Origin: Apostichopus japonicus
Taxonomy: Eukaryota; Echinodermata; Holothuroidea; Aspidochirotida; Stichopodidae
DNA: 64,000 bases
Direction: 5' to 3'
Assembly (NCBI RefSeq): GCF_037975245.1
Contig: NC_092571.1
Span: forward strand, 17,998,417 to 18,062,416
A program made the translations under genes and the position numbers. The notes under the pieces are model-generated. The model was not told where the DNA came from. It worked only from the letters and a program-made list of their open reading frames with translations, and searched no databases. This document shows positions 13,555 to 25,207 of this stretch, piece by piece. The number at the start of each line of letters is the position of its first letter. Within the stretch, counting starts at the first letter, position 1.

Positions 13555-14345
13555 ACAGTATAAAACAGTAACAGTAAACAGTAACACAACACAGTAACAC
13601 AACACAGTAACAGTATAAAACAGTAACACAACACAACTAAACCAGTAACACAACAGTAACAGTAAACAGTAACACAACATAGTAAAAGTATAAAACAATA
13701 ACATAACACAACTAAACCAGTAACACAACAGTAACAGTAACACAACATAGTAACAGTATAAAACAGTAACACAACACAACTAAACCAGTAACACAACAGT
13801 AACAGTAACACAACATAGTAACAGTATAAAACAGTAACACAACACAACTAAACCAGTAACACAACAGTAACAGTAACACAACACAGTAACAGTATAAAAC
13901 AGTAACACAACACAACTAAACCAGTAACACAACAGTAGCAGTAAACAGTAACACAACATAGTAATAGTATAAAACAATAACATAACACAACTAAACCAGT
14001 AACACAACAGTAACACAACATAGTAACAGTATAAAACAGTAACACAACACAACTAAACCAGTAACACAACAGTAACAGTAAACAGTAACACAACATAGTA
14101 TTAGTATAAAACAATAACATAACACAACTAAACCAGTAACACAACAGTAACAGTAACACAACATAGTAATAGTATAAAACACAACACAACTAAACCAGTA
14201 ACACAACAGTAACAGTAACACAACACAGTAACAGTATAAAACGGTAACACAACACAACTAAACCAGTAACACAACAGTAACAGTAAACAGTAACACAACA
14301 TAGTCATAGTATAAAACAATAACATAACACAACTAAAACAGTAAC
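13555..14345. repeat. 68-bp minisatellite
   Basis: About 790 bp made of units near 68 bp (some about 63 or 74) rich in ACAGTAACACAAC and AACTAAACCAGTAAC. Units differ by small indels of the CAGTAA/AACAGT submotif. The minus-strand open frames rich in Leu, Cys, Val and Tyr restart every 68 or 137 bp and come only from the repeat. Confidence 0.93.
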
Positions 14346-15897
14346 ACGACACTAGAACAAAGAACTTCACTTAGCAACAAATAACATGTAAAATTAAGAA
14401 CACAATTATAGTACAAAAGCAATGCGATATAAATGCAACAGTCATAAAATACTAACAATACAAAGTATCAAACAGTAATACAACAATCAGAAAACAACTT
14501 AGTTCTGTGCAACAGGAATATAACACAAAGTACGTTAGTTAAACGACACATAATGTAATTTGTTTTATAATATTAGGGCTATTTTATCAGAGCAGTATAG
14601 CAGTAAGAAAAGACAATTTTACAATAAGAATACAAAAATACCAAGAAAGCAAACAAATAACATTACCATAACACTAAGAATGCAAACTATGTAACACTGA
14701 TAAAATAATAAGAAGCCGATCATTATACACACATACAATGTTCACGTACGGCAACAGTACGATAACAGTATTATAAAAACAGTAATTATTACAACAATTA
14801 CATAAAATTACAGAAAGCAATTTTATTTTTCAAAACAGAAATATTAACGTTCGACCAGAATGATACAACAGTTATATTCTATTGATAAAGTACGTTGTGC
14901 AAAACATTTATATTAGACCAAGCGGTGGTATAGGTCCATGGTTATATGTTATAACAGATGACAAATGATACAATTGTGTATTAAGTTATTAATTTTTGTA
15001 CCAGGAAATATTAGTTAAGAAGCAACTTATAAAGCAATAATATTCTGTAAATAACGCAAGTTGCATAAAACAGTCATATTAGAGTTTGTGGTTGTATAGT
15101 TCAGTGATTAAACGCAATAAAATAAGACAAATTATGCGACATGTTAACAGTTAACTAAGAAATCAATTTTGGCATCAGTAATATTTAACACTGAAAATGT
15201 TACGACGCCAAGGTCGTGACCTTGACGATGCATTTGCTCAAAAGTCAATGAATCAGAAAATCAGAGACCTCTCTATAATCACTAATAAAAAAATAAAAAA
15301 AAGAAGATGAGCTTCAAAAACCTCTCATCAGATATCAATCACTTAAACAACCGTTGGTGGTCATTCAAGCAAAAATTGCCTATTTCGTGTTTGGTCTTTT
15401 ATTCTTTTCTTGATTTTGGAAACACAGAAAAGAGCTAATCTTGCGAGTAATTGCAGCAATCATGGTAATTTTATCGTTCATCTGTAAAATGCTTTTAGGG
15501 TTACAGTCAAAGATCATAACAGTATTGTATATTGGAGTGTATGTAAGTGTAGCGTATGTAATTATATATATTAGTTAATAATAAGCACTTATCACGTGAT
15601 AATAGACGGTATACGAGAAAAGGACAAACAGGAGGTACAAACGTGATAAATTAACAACACGTCAATAAGTAACTGATGTTATTTTTACAATCGTTCATTA
15701 AGCTTATAGTCTAGCTCAAAAACCTTTTTCTCTGAAAACTCTTAAATATTTTATATAATATTTCTTGCTAAGTCACGGTCACGTGGTGGATTTGATGAGT
15801 CATTAGGGAGTTGCCGTTTCTTACATAATCAATGCGAAAAGTATATAAAGTCAACGCAACAATGACAATGTTACTTCACAAGAAAACAAAGTATATA

Positions 15898-16015
15898 CAG
15901 AGGCGGGTCCAGGAGTTCATGAAAGGGAAAACGTGGAGGGGAGGGGAGGGGAGGGGCAGGGGAGGGGAGGGGCAGGGGAGGGGAGGGGAGAGAGTCGCTG
16001 AAGTCACGTGTCGTG
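15898..16015. repeat. G-rich tract inside a hAT-like end fragment
   Basis: CAGAGGCGGGTCCAGGA at 15898 resembles the left end of a hAT-type MITE. It is followed at about 15936-15989 by repeated GGGGA/GGGGC blocks giving more than eight runs of four Gs on the plus strand, a strong G-quadruplex candidate. No matching right end was found. Confidence 0.6.
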
Positions 16016-16615
16016 TATCGTAGTATAGTGAACATGAAATCACGTGGTGTATTTTGTCATTTGTTTTCGGATAGAGGCTAGTTTACACTGCATGTATATG
16101 TTAAACCTGTTAGCCCGGCAACAGTGCGTATACGTTACTGCGCATATGTACTAGATAAACGCAGTAAACATGTCAGTGTTTTAACCTGCCGTTGTAAGTA
16201 TATTTAGCGATACTCATGTCGATGTTTACATTTATAGATGTAACGTGTGTTTTACTTTCAATGAATCGCCTTAACTACATGACAAGAAAATCATAAAATA
16301 TGGCATAGTGTAACACGCTTCCTCTAAAAATCTGGAAAATCTCACGTAACAAAATAATGATTGAGATATCAATGCTTACGAAAGGTTTGAGATAATGCGA
16401 ATTTTTGTTTTCATATACCAATGTTGCCCAGTTTGGTACTGTCTTCTCTGAATTTACAACAGACTTGTTCAATTAATACCGTAATTCTGATAAAGACAAC
16501 TAACCAATTTTGAAAAGAGGAATGTATTACCCACAATGCATGCCTCTCTTTCGCTTCCGCAGTCTTCAGTGAAAAACACACAGGCGAGGCTTAATGACAC
16601 TCTTTATTCTCCTTA

Positions 16616-16623
16616 TCTGTTTA
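16616..16623 (+). repeat. Target-site duplication, left copy
   Basis: TCTGTTTA immediately precedes the element at 16624 and is repeated exactly at 17672-17679. Confidence 0.85.
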
Positions 16624-17671
16624 CATAGGCGTAGGAGGCGGGGGGCTGGGGGGCTGCAGCCCCCCCAACCAATTTTTTTGGTGAAAATTCGGGCAATATG
16701 CTTAGAATTTTTCGGGCACCTACTGGAAGAATAATAATTTGCAATGTGTTTTTCATTTTTTTTGGTGAAAATTCGGCAATATGCTGAGAATTATTCGGGC
16801 ATCTACTGAAAGAATAATAATTTGCAATGTGTTTTTCAATATTTTGGCGAAAATTCGGGCAATATGCTGAGAATTTTTTCGGTCACCTACTGAAAGAATA
16901 ATAATTTGCATTTTTTTTCCAATTTTTTTTGGTGAAAATTTGGGCAATATGCTGAGAATTTTGCGTGCACCTACCAGTGGCGGAGCTTCCATACAGTCAA
17001 AGGGGGCGGATGCCCCCCTGACGGACTCAAATGGACTGCTGGCGCCCTTTCAGCTTTTTACCACTTTTTACTTATTCGCGATTATTGACTTTTTTATTGC
17101 CCTCTCAAATACCTATTGACATTTGTCACATTTTGTTGGTGCAATTTTCTGACAAATGGCGATGACACCTATTTATTCTTCGTTTATCTGAAAATAAGCA
17201 AGGCCCGGCAAGGGTCATTTCCGGCGATCTAGGGAGTAACTTTACTCAAAAAATTTCTGTACGCTCCGCGCCAACCTGTGGTGGCGCTCCGCTTAGATAG
17301 TGTCAAAAGCGCCCCTACAGACCATTCTCTCCCCCCCCCCCTGACCAATACCCCCTAGCTCCGCCACTGGCACCTAGTGAAAGATGAAGAATTTACAATG
17401 TGTTTTTCAATGGTTAAACTTATATTATTATTATTATCATTATTGTTGTAACGACTTCCCTAATAATTCTAACCAATATGGAAGGGTAATAACACAGAAA
17501 ATGATTTTATGTTGGCAGGTGATGCAATAACTGATGGATGCCTATATGATATGCACATTAACATGTGGAACGCGCGCGGAGCGCGCGAAAAAAATTTGGT
17601 TATATTTTTCGGGCAAGTCGTTACAGCCCCCCCCCCCCCCCCCCAAATCAAATGAGGCTCCTACGCCTATG
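16624..17671. mobile_element. Non-autonomous hAT-like element with internal repeats
   Basis: The element is 1048 bp with terminal inverted repeats CATAGGCGTAGGAG / CTCCTACGCCTATG and a perfect 8-bp target duplication (TCTGTTTA). The 8-bp duplication fits the hAT superfamily. The left half contains about four tandem copies of an 84-bp subunit (GGCAATATGCTGAGAATT ... GAAAGAATAATAATTTGC). The fourth is interrupted by another element at 16975-17369. No transposase is encoded. The right half (17396-17570) is closely related to the interior of the element at 49560-50577. Confidence 0.85.
16975..17369. mobile_element. Nested hAT-like MITE
   Basis: The element is 395 bp with terminal inverted repeats CAGTGGCGGAGC / GCTCCGCCACTG. 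It is flanked by GCACCTAC (16967-16974) and GCACCTAG (17370-17377), a 7-of-8 match. It is inserted in the fourth 84-bp subrepeat of the host element. The other subrepeats preserve the uninterrupted site (CACCTACTGAAAG), which confirms the insertion. There is no coding capacity. Confidence 0.85.
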
Positions 17672-17679
17672 TCTGTTTA
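17672..17679 (+). repeat. Target-site duplication, right copy
   Basis: TCTGTTTA, identical to 16616-16623. Confidence 0.85.
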
Positions 17680-17861
17680 CAAAAAGAGCTAACGCTAAAC
17701 CATGATTTTGTATTTACCGTTCGAAAAATAAACTGACCGATGTATATAGGTTCCATGAGGGCAAATAATAGAAAAATCACACATTATATATATTTTTTCA
17801 CGGAATGAACTCTCACCTATCCACTTTTTAATATTTTTTTATATCTTTTCTCATCTTACAG

Positions 17862-17946
17862 ATAATATATCAACAACGGTGCTTTTTGTGTCTATATCAT
17901 TCGTGATTGGATGTTTCGCGCTGACTGCCCTTATATTAAGAATTGG
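17862..17946 (+). CDS. Transmembrane exon of the membrane protein
   Basis: The 85-nt exon lies between TCATCTTACAG (ending at 17861) and GTAAGT (17947). It has 2 nt, 27 codons and 2 nt, so it joins both neighbours in frame. The product, beginning NISTTVLFVSISFVIG and ending CFALTALILRIG, is a hydrophobic stretch of about 22 residues after a possible N-glycosylation site (NIS). Arg and the Lys-rich next exon follow on the other side. That is the layout of a type I single-pass membrane helix with positive charges inside. Confidence 0.75.
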
Positions 17947-18948
17947 GTAAGTATAGCTTAAAGGTGATGATACATCGTCATCAGTATATACCGGATGAAT
18001 AGGGAGTGCATTTGGGAGTTTATTAATTATTACTTATTAGCACAGTCCTGCGTTATAGCGCTACTTATATAGACCTAAAATGTAATCTAGATATGGCTCA
18101 AAATGCATCATTTGAAGTTTAAAAAGTTAATTGTTTTCTAGGGGTTGACACCCGGACGCGAATGTTTTTGCCCAAACAGGTTTGCAATTATGCGTAAATA
18201 GTCGCTGATGATTGGTCGGAAAAGTTGCGTCATCACCATAGAAACCTTCACTTCGAGGTTACCAAAATGTCTGCATCCATTCGTTGCAACGAAGATATAC
18301 CCATCCTATACCGTATATGTACGGTGTTTATTCAATAGCTTCCTCTATAAATGATTTACCCAAATTGAGATACATATAATTAAACAGAACATTTGTGTAA
18401 ATTAAGCCTTGATTATTCGCGTACCATTTTCAAAATTTAGACATGAAAATCCAGACTAACTAGAAGCCAAATCTAGTCGCGCAATTCACTCAAGTATTGT
18501 ACCTTATTGAAACTATTGCTGCTGTCATGTTTTGCGTATATCAAGACTCGTGAACTCGTGAAGTTGATTTTATTGTACCCAGGATTCAGCTTTCAGTGAC
18601 ACCAGTGCAACACCCTACTTCATAAATCCTTCATTTGACCCTGGCCCTTACATAACAGTTCATCCCCCTGCATCGTTCCGTCGGGGTAAATTTGGAATTT
18701 GCACCCCCCTCCCTCCACCGCCACACGCCACTGGCTCAATGTAAATAAGCGATTTCTTACCTATAAGTATCCATTTGATGTCTCCTATATAAGTTATTAA
18801 AATTTACAAATCATAGACGTTCTTTTTTTTTTATTCTGACAGTTTCAGGTTTGGATGGTGTACCCGACGTTTTTACTGACTGTTTCACAGCCCATATGAA
18901 ATATTCCATCCATAACTGTTCATCCTTCTCTGCACCCATAAATCACCT

Positions 18949-19005
18949 CCCCTCCCCTCAACCCTCCCCTCAACCCTCCCCTCAACCCTCCCCTCAACCC
19001 TCCCT
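18949..19005. repeat. 12-bp (CCCTCCCCTCAA) tandem repeat
   Basis: Four to five copies of a C-rich 12-mer give many runs of Gs on the minus strand (possible G-quadruplex). The Ser-Pro-Gln-Pro open frame across it is a repeat product. Confidence 0.85.
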
Positions 19006-20062
19006 CGCGTCCTTTCATTTCCTTCTTCGTCGCTAAAAAGCTGTTTTATTGAGAAGGCCTATTTTTATCGATTTTTGTCCACTGTCATTTGTATGAAACG
19101 TACCAGGCTCCTTTTACACCGATGGAGATGATTAAACATCGAGATTGCAACATTTCATAGCATTTTTTACTCTTCACAATGACTTTGATAAGAAAATAAT
19201 CAAATCCTGCGTTCGACTCTGACAATTATTCGATTTCAAATTATTGAAATCATTTTCCGAGAACTTCGACGCAGTATTTCTTGCAATACGTGCATATAAC
19301 AATTATTGTTCGGTTAAGTTACGTTTCTCAGGCTACAAGTTGAGTTTGTTCCTCCGTTGTCATAGTTACGAGATCTCTGAGTGTCCACCTGGTTCAATGA
19401 ACCAAACTTGGGACATACTTGCTCAGGGTGGGGTTCAGAACTAGCTGTGTTCAATCGTCAAGTTGGTTGATCCATCGATGACATTACTCTCAACGACTGT
19501 TTTTTCAAGTCTAGGTGAAAGTGATCTATTTTCTGTTCGAATGGGGTGACGTTAGAGTAAACACTATATATGAAATAACAAGAACGTAAACATTACAGAG
19601 TAACATGACGTTAAGTATAAATGTGGGTATATTTTACAGGATACAAGAGCAATTTTCCTGCATAATTTGTTTTCTACGCCGATGATCTTTATATTGCAAT
19701 AAAATAGGAAACCATGCATGCTGTTACACAATACATTATATTAAACACAAGGGAAATGAATCGTATAGTATATGTGTAGGCCTCAACATGTATGTGCTAG
19801 GAACACACAGGTTTGACTGTACTGGAAAATGATTAATTATATTCTCGTGATTAAGGAATTGCCGTTCTGAAGTTGACATGTTTCATTCGCGATTAATTTG
19901 CCTAAGTGACACCCGATATATTTACTATGCATTTCCCCCGCAGTCGATGGGGGAAATTGCAAGCACCGTGTTATTGTGTTATTATATGTAATAATTAACG
20001 ATAATCATCTTATTCAAGTGCGAAAATGAGTTGATTGCAATGTTCACTGGAAAACCAGAGGA

Positions 20063-20070
20063 TAATATAC

Positions 20071-20115
<45 letters not shown>
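20063..20115. repeat. (TA)n microsatellite
   Basis: About 50 bp of TA, with a second short TA tract at 20133-20143 just before a hAT-like CAGGGCCGGATGAAC end at 20145. Confidence 0.9.
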
Positions 20116-20117
<2 letters not shown>

Positions 20118-20144
20118 TTCGAGTACATACAGTATATATATATA

Positions 20145-20251
20145 CAGGGCCGGATGAACCATTGGATCAGATGTGCCCGGGTTGACTGCCTATTTACGGG
20201 CCCCAAGACTAGACGCGGAATCGGCTGACCTATTGCAGGGCCGTATTAACT
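20145..20251 (+). mobile_element. Two hAT-like left ends in the same direction
   Basis: CAGGGCCGGATGAACC at 20145 and CAGGGCCGTATTAAC at about 20237 are both of the CAGGGCCGGA(T)TAA type seen at hAT termini. They point the same way, so they do not bound one element. I read them as fragments of two copies. Confidence 0.35.
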
Positions 20252-20287
20252 TATTATGATGTTTCTTCTTTCTTTCGTTCCATATAG

Positions 20288-20366
20288 GAGTCGGTTGAAG
20301 AAAGCTAAGGTAGAGGCCAAAGAAAAGAAGAGACATCAGAGGATGACTATGAATAACAAAATAAAG
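20288..20366 (+). CDS. Juxtamembrane exon of the membrane protein
   Basis: The 79-nt exon lies between CATATAG and GTAAGTG: one base completing Gly, then 26 codons, ending in phase 0. It encodes SRLKKAKVEAKEKKRHQ and then RMTMNNKIK, strongly basic. That is what is expected directly inside the membrane after the helix of the preceding exon (positive-inside rule). It joins the last exon as ...NNKIK + AESQSQ.... No domain is recognised. Confidence 0.7.
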
Positions 20367-21076
20367 GTAAGTGCATGTCCGCCATCTTGAATTTGGCCAT
20401 CATTCAAGTAACTTAAAATAACATGATACAAGTGCCAAGCCTAAAGCAACTTTTACCTATTAAAGAAACAATATCAGATATATAAAGGCGAATGTTATAA
20501 TGTTGTTTAACTTCAAAACTCTCAGCTTCTTTTAGAAACTTATTATACACATGACTGATTTCAGTTACAACGTTTTTTCTTTAAATAGTTTGTGAGCAAA
20601 CTGATAATATCGATGCTCTTTCGCTCGCGGCACTCACGGAACTTGTAACTATTTTTTTCTTGCTAGCGTCGTGAAAGTTAATTTGGCGTCCAATGCGATA
20701 TGCAACACAAGATTAAATCAAGGATATGTCTAACAAATTCCTACTTAAAAAGTAATGACTTCACTCAGTCTTGTGATATCGATGAGTTTTCACCAGAATA
20801 ATGTATTTTCTGTAGTGAATTGCTCGTCAACATGTACAAAGGGACTGTTTCGTTTGGCTTGTTTGTTGCTGATTTGTGCCTTTGCAGGTTGTCCATATGT
20901 TCATTACATTTGGGATAAATGCATATAATGTATTCTCATTTTTATAATGCACTATATGAATAAATAGCGTTAAACGTTAGATTGTGCCACAAATAATCTT
21001 CATTAGTGGGTGTGCTTGAAATTGGGTGTGCATCACTAACAGTGATCTAATCCTTCCCGAGCTGAGTGTAGCAATC

Positions 21077-22160
21077 TCCATCCATCCATCCATCCATCCA
21101 TCCATCCATCCATCCATCCATCCATCCATCCATCCATCCATCCATCCATCCATCCATCCATCCATCCATCCATCCATCCATCCATCCATCCATCCATCCA
21201 TCCATCCATCCATCCATCCATCCATCCATCCATCCATCCATCCATCCATCCATCCATCCATCCATCCATCCATCCATCCATCCATCCATCCATCCATCCA
21301 TCCATCCATCCATCCATCCATCCATCCATCCATCCATCCATCCATCCATCCATCCATCCATCCATCCATCCATCCATCCATCCATCCATCCATCCATCCA
21401 TCCATCCATCCATCCATCCATCCATCCATCCATCCATCCATCCATCCATCCATCCATCCATCCATCCATCCATCCATCCATCCATCCATCCATCCATCCA
21501 TCCATCCATCCATCCATCCATCCATCCATCCATCCATCCATCCATCCATCCATCCATCCATCCATCCATCCATCCATCCATCCATCCATCCATCCATCCA
21601 TCCATCCATCCATCCATCCATCCATCCATCCATCCATCCATCCATCCATCCATCCATCCATCCATCCATCCATCCATCCATCCATCCATCCATCCATCCA
21701 TCCATCCATCCATCCATCCATCCATCCATCCATCCATCCATCCATCCATCCATCCATCCATCCATCCATCCATCCATCCATCCATCCATCCATCCATCCA
21801 TCCATCCATCCATCCATCCATCCATCCATCCATCCATCCATCCATCCATCCATCCATCCATCCATCCATCCATCCATCCATCCATCCATCCATCCATCCA
21901 TCCATCCATCCATCCATCCATCCATCCATCCATCCATCCATCCATCCATCCATCCATCCATCCATCCATCCATCCATCCATCCATCCATCCATCCATCCA
22001 TCCATCCATCCATCCATCCATCCATCCATCCATCCATCCATCCATCCATCCATCCATCCATCCATCCATCCATCCATCCATCCATCCATCCATCCATCCA
22101 TCCATCCATCCATCCATCCATCCATCCATCCATCCATCCATCCATCCATCCATCCATCCA
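21077..22160. repeat. Perfect (TCCA)271 microsatellite
   Basis: The tract is 1084 bp, exactly 271 uninterrupted TCCA units, in the last intron of the membrane-protein gene. Because 4 is not a multiple of 3, several frames stay open on both strands (His-Pro-Ser-Ile or Met-Asp-Gly-Trp repeats). These are not genes. Confidence 0.98.
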
Positions 22161-22805
22161 TATATACCCCGTTTCGCTACACCTTTATAGCTATGTAGAC
22201 GGATAACATGACTATCTTCTGTAAAGATCGTTTCGGAAAGATCATTCCGAAAGGGAAGCTTTGTATTCACTTTAAAGAATTATACAATACGTGTGAAGAT
22301 ATCAGTTAAGCGAAACCATTTTACCCTCACACATTTTGTGACTGTCAGTGTGAATATATAAGAAAGACCTTTGGGATTGCTATACACTCTTAGACGGATG
22401 ATGACGTTACCAATCGATCATTGAACACCATTAATTTCTGGAGAGAATCCTCTGCTAATGGAAAGCAAACAACTCTTCGAGATAGAAAACTAATCTTTTT
22501 TTTTTTCTTGAGACGAACTATATTAGCTGGAAGATTATATGACCATGTTTTTTTTTTATTGCAATTATAAACCTAAGCTATAGCGAGCAAACATTTTGCG
22601 AACATATTATTTGTCACGGAAGGCATGAGAACTAAAACTATCACAAAAGGAGCGTTTAATAACATATATAAGAAGCTGTGTATATAGACAAAGCTATAAA
22701 AAGAAGGTTACACAACCTTCGCGGGATTTTTGTTTAATGAAAAAGACAGAAGAACAAGACACAACCGACTAAACTCATTTTGTGAACGAGCGTCGTTCCA
22801 ATATT

Positions 22806-22983
<178 letters not shown>

Positions 22984-25207
22984 TTTCCTCGGTTGGTGTT
23001 TCAAAGTTCAACAATATTATCATAACTAAATCACGATCAATATCTGAAAACACTAATAACTTAATTTTTAATTTCTTCGACAAGAAACATGACCGTGAAA
23101 TTATTTATATAAAAATAGTTATAAGAAAGGCGTGAATTCATGTCATGGACTGTCTGGGGAGTAGAACATTGATTTTTTTTTTTTTTTAATTTTTATATGA
23201 AGCAAATATTTTGACAACTGACTCTATTTTATTGGTTTCACGTTGTCCATGATATAGGCCTATGCAATCATCCATATTTTAAGACATACGGACTTTGACA
23301 ACATCAAACTTTGTTGCTGTGACGTCACGAAAAGGGGGGTGCAGTGTGATCATGTACATAGAATAACATATAGCATAGCAAAACATAGCATACAACACCA
23401 TGGCAGCTTAACTTACATTTTAAACGTAACAAAAATAAACTCGAAAATTATGCTCGGATGACATAATAGGGGCTAAAGTAGGAAAACGACAATTCAAGGC
23501 CCAGCAGATCATTGTTACTTTATATATGGTAATCAAGTTGTGTTGGAGAATATATTCTGTTTTGTAAAATCAAAACTAACGAATAAACAAAGAAAGCAAA
23601 CAACAAAGAATATTTGATTATAATATAGATGATCAAACTATGCTTAGTTTTATTACATTTATACTTAAGTGGGACGGGCGCTTGGTGGGGGAGGGGGAGG
23701 TGGGTAATTTCAACATATAATAATGGCGCGTCTGAGGACCGTGGTAAAATGTCAGACTTTTGCAGATGTGTAAATAATTAAACGTGAAGTTTTATAATCT
23801 GATGAATAGCTTGACGACTTATTAATAAAGGTCACTTCTGTCATGAAAAGAATTATGCTGTTTTTCCATTAACTTTTTTAGTTTATCACGAAATCCAGGA
23901 ATTGTTTGCTTTCATTTGAAGAAAAGTATCAGGAAGAAAAGTGAAGTCAAAACGCGGATTACAAAGACATATGGGATCAAACGAGATTACAATATACAAA
24001 ATAAAGCAAAACCTATCGAGATGGAAGACGAAATATGAAAGAAATAATATTTAAATATTAACAAAGAAAAAGGGGATTATGCTAGCTAGATTTATGTAGG
24101 GATTTAGATATTAAGAACTTAGTTTCGAGAGATTGCCATGTTATCCAATGAAACACAGTAGATATAGAAGATTTTAAAATCAAAGTAAAGGGCGGAGCAA
24201 GACTTAGTAGTGTAAAAATTAACCAAACAATTGTCAGAGGGACGAATAGGTACGCAAGTATAAAGTACAGGAATGGTTAGGATCAGTTTAGTTGAAAAAA
24301 AAAAGTATAAGACTGGATTTTTCGAAACTTCATCCTTTAATGTACGAGGGATAAATTAGATTATGTAGAATCAAAATTGTTGGTTAAGCAAGCAAATATC
24401 ACAAATTTTCTACTACTACCCCCCCCCCTCCCTGCCCGTCCTTTCACCCCACCACCATCTCGCAAACACGCATTATATATATTTATTAACGTTTGACGAC
24501 GAACAATAAGATTTGTTTTTAGCAAATTAATTTAGTCGCCTTGTAAAGCAAAGCGATTCCATTCTGTTATACGAAACTTTTGTCTTTTTGTCATTTTAGT
24601 ATCGATTTATAATGACTTGCTTATATATCTAATAGTAAATGTTTCCAACTTCCGACCACCTTCAAATGAAATTCTTCAAAATGAAAACACTCCAAGACGT
24701 GTACGAATATGAACTATACGGTCATCAAATTGTATTTAATCAGAAAGTGGATTTCAAAAATTTAACAAAATCACAAAAAAAAAAATTAAAAAAATAGAGA
24801 GTTGAAGGACGTTTGTTTTAACGAATAAAATTAAGCTCCAATTGTTCCTATATTGAGAGTTATAGTCAATAGATAATTAGACGTGAGGTCAATGAGTGTA
24901 TAGTGTCATATCCTTTTGTTTTCTTAATTGATAGTACTAAGTTACTAATGACCGACAAATCGATTTTATAACCAAATGCTTTATGATTTACCGATAAGAG
25001 GTTATTAATCCACAACTTCTTACAAAGTATAGCTACAACCGATCTTAATTTTATACATTTCCTAATGGATTTTACAGGGGTAATATGTGGAATTTTTGTT
25101 TCATCTTATGCGCAATATGCTGTTTTATAAAAATTAAAAAAAAAACGGGACGGGGTCAATCAGTTTGATTCTTATTTTCATTATTTTTTATGATTTTTAT
25201 CTTCCAG

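Larger units (their letters stand above)
6796..17861 (+). other. Large intron (about 11 kb) of the membrane-protein gene
   Basis: The intron is bounded by GTAAGT at 6796 and TCTTACAG at 17861. It holds repeats described separately: possible hAT remnants near 7.2-7.4 kb, CRE-bearing direct repeats at 11.8-12.3 kb, the 68-bp minisatellite at 13.5-14.3 kb, a G-rich tract near 15.9 kb, and nested hAT-like elements at 16.6-17.7 kb. I see no other gene in it on either strand. Confidence 0.55.
17947..20287 (+). other. Intron of the membrane-protein gene
   Basis: The intron runs from GTAAGT to CATATAG. It contains the 12-bp CT-rich repeat at 18949-19005, a possible hAT end near 18714-18732 (GCCACACGCCACTG), a (TA)n tract and two partial hAT-like ends. 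I see no other gene. Confidence 0.55.

Noticed and set aside
13450-14370. Overlapping Leu/Cys/Val/Tyr-rich minus-strand frames that look like membrane proteins
   Set aside because: They restart at every 68-bp unit and come from the minisatellite. Hydrophobicity is a side effect of base composition.
20977-22270. Four 370-407 codon frames of Met-Asp-Gly-Trp or His-Pro-Ser-Ile repeats on both strands
   Set aside because: Produced by the (TCCA)271 tract. No splice, signal or domain support.
25190-25207. ATG at 25190 as the start of the 475-codon frame
   Set aside because: It lies in the polypyrimidine tract of a clear acceptor. The preceding exon at 20288-20366 joins in phase at 25208.
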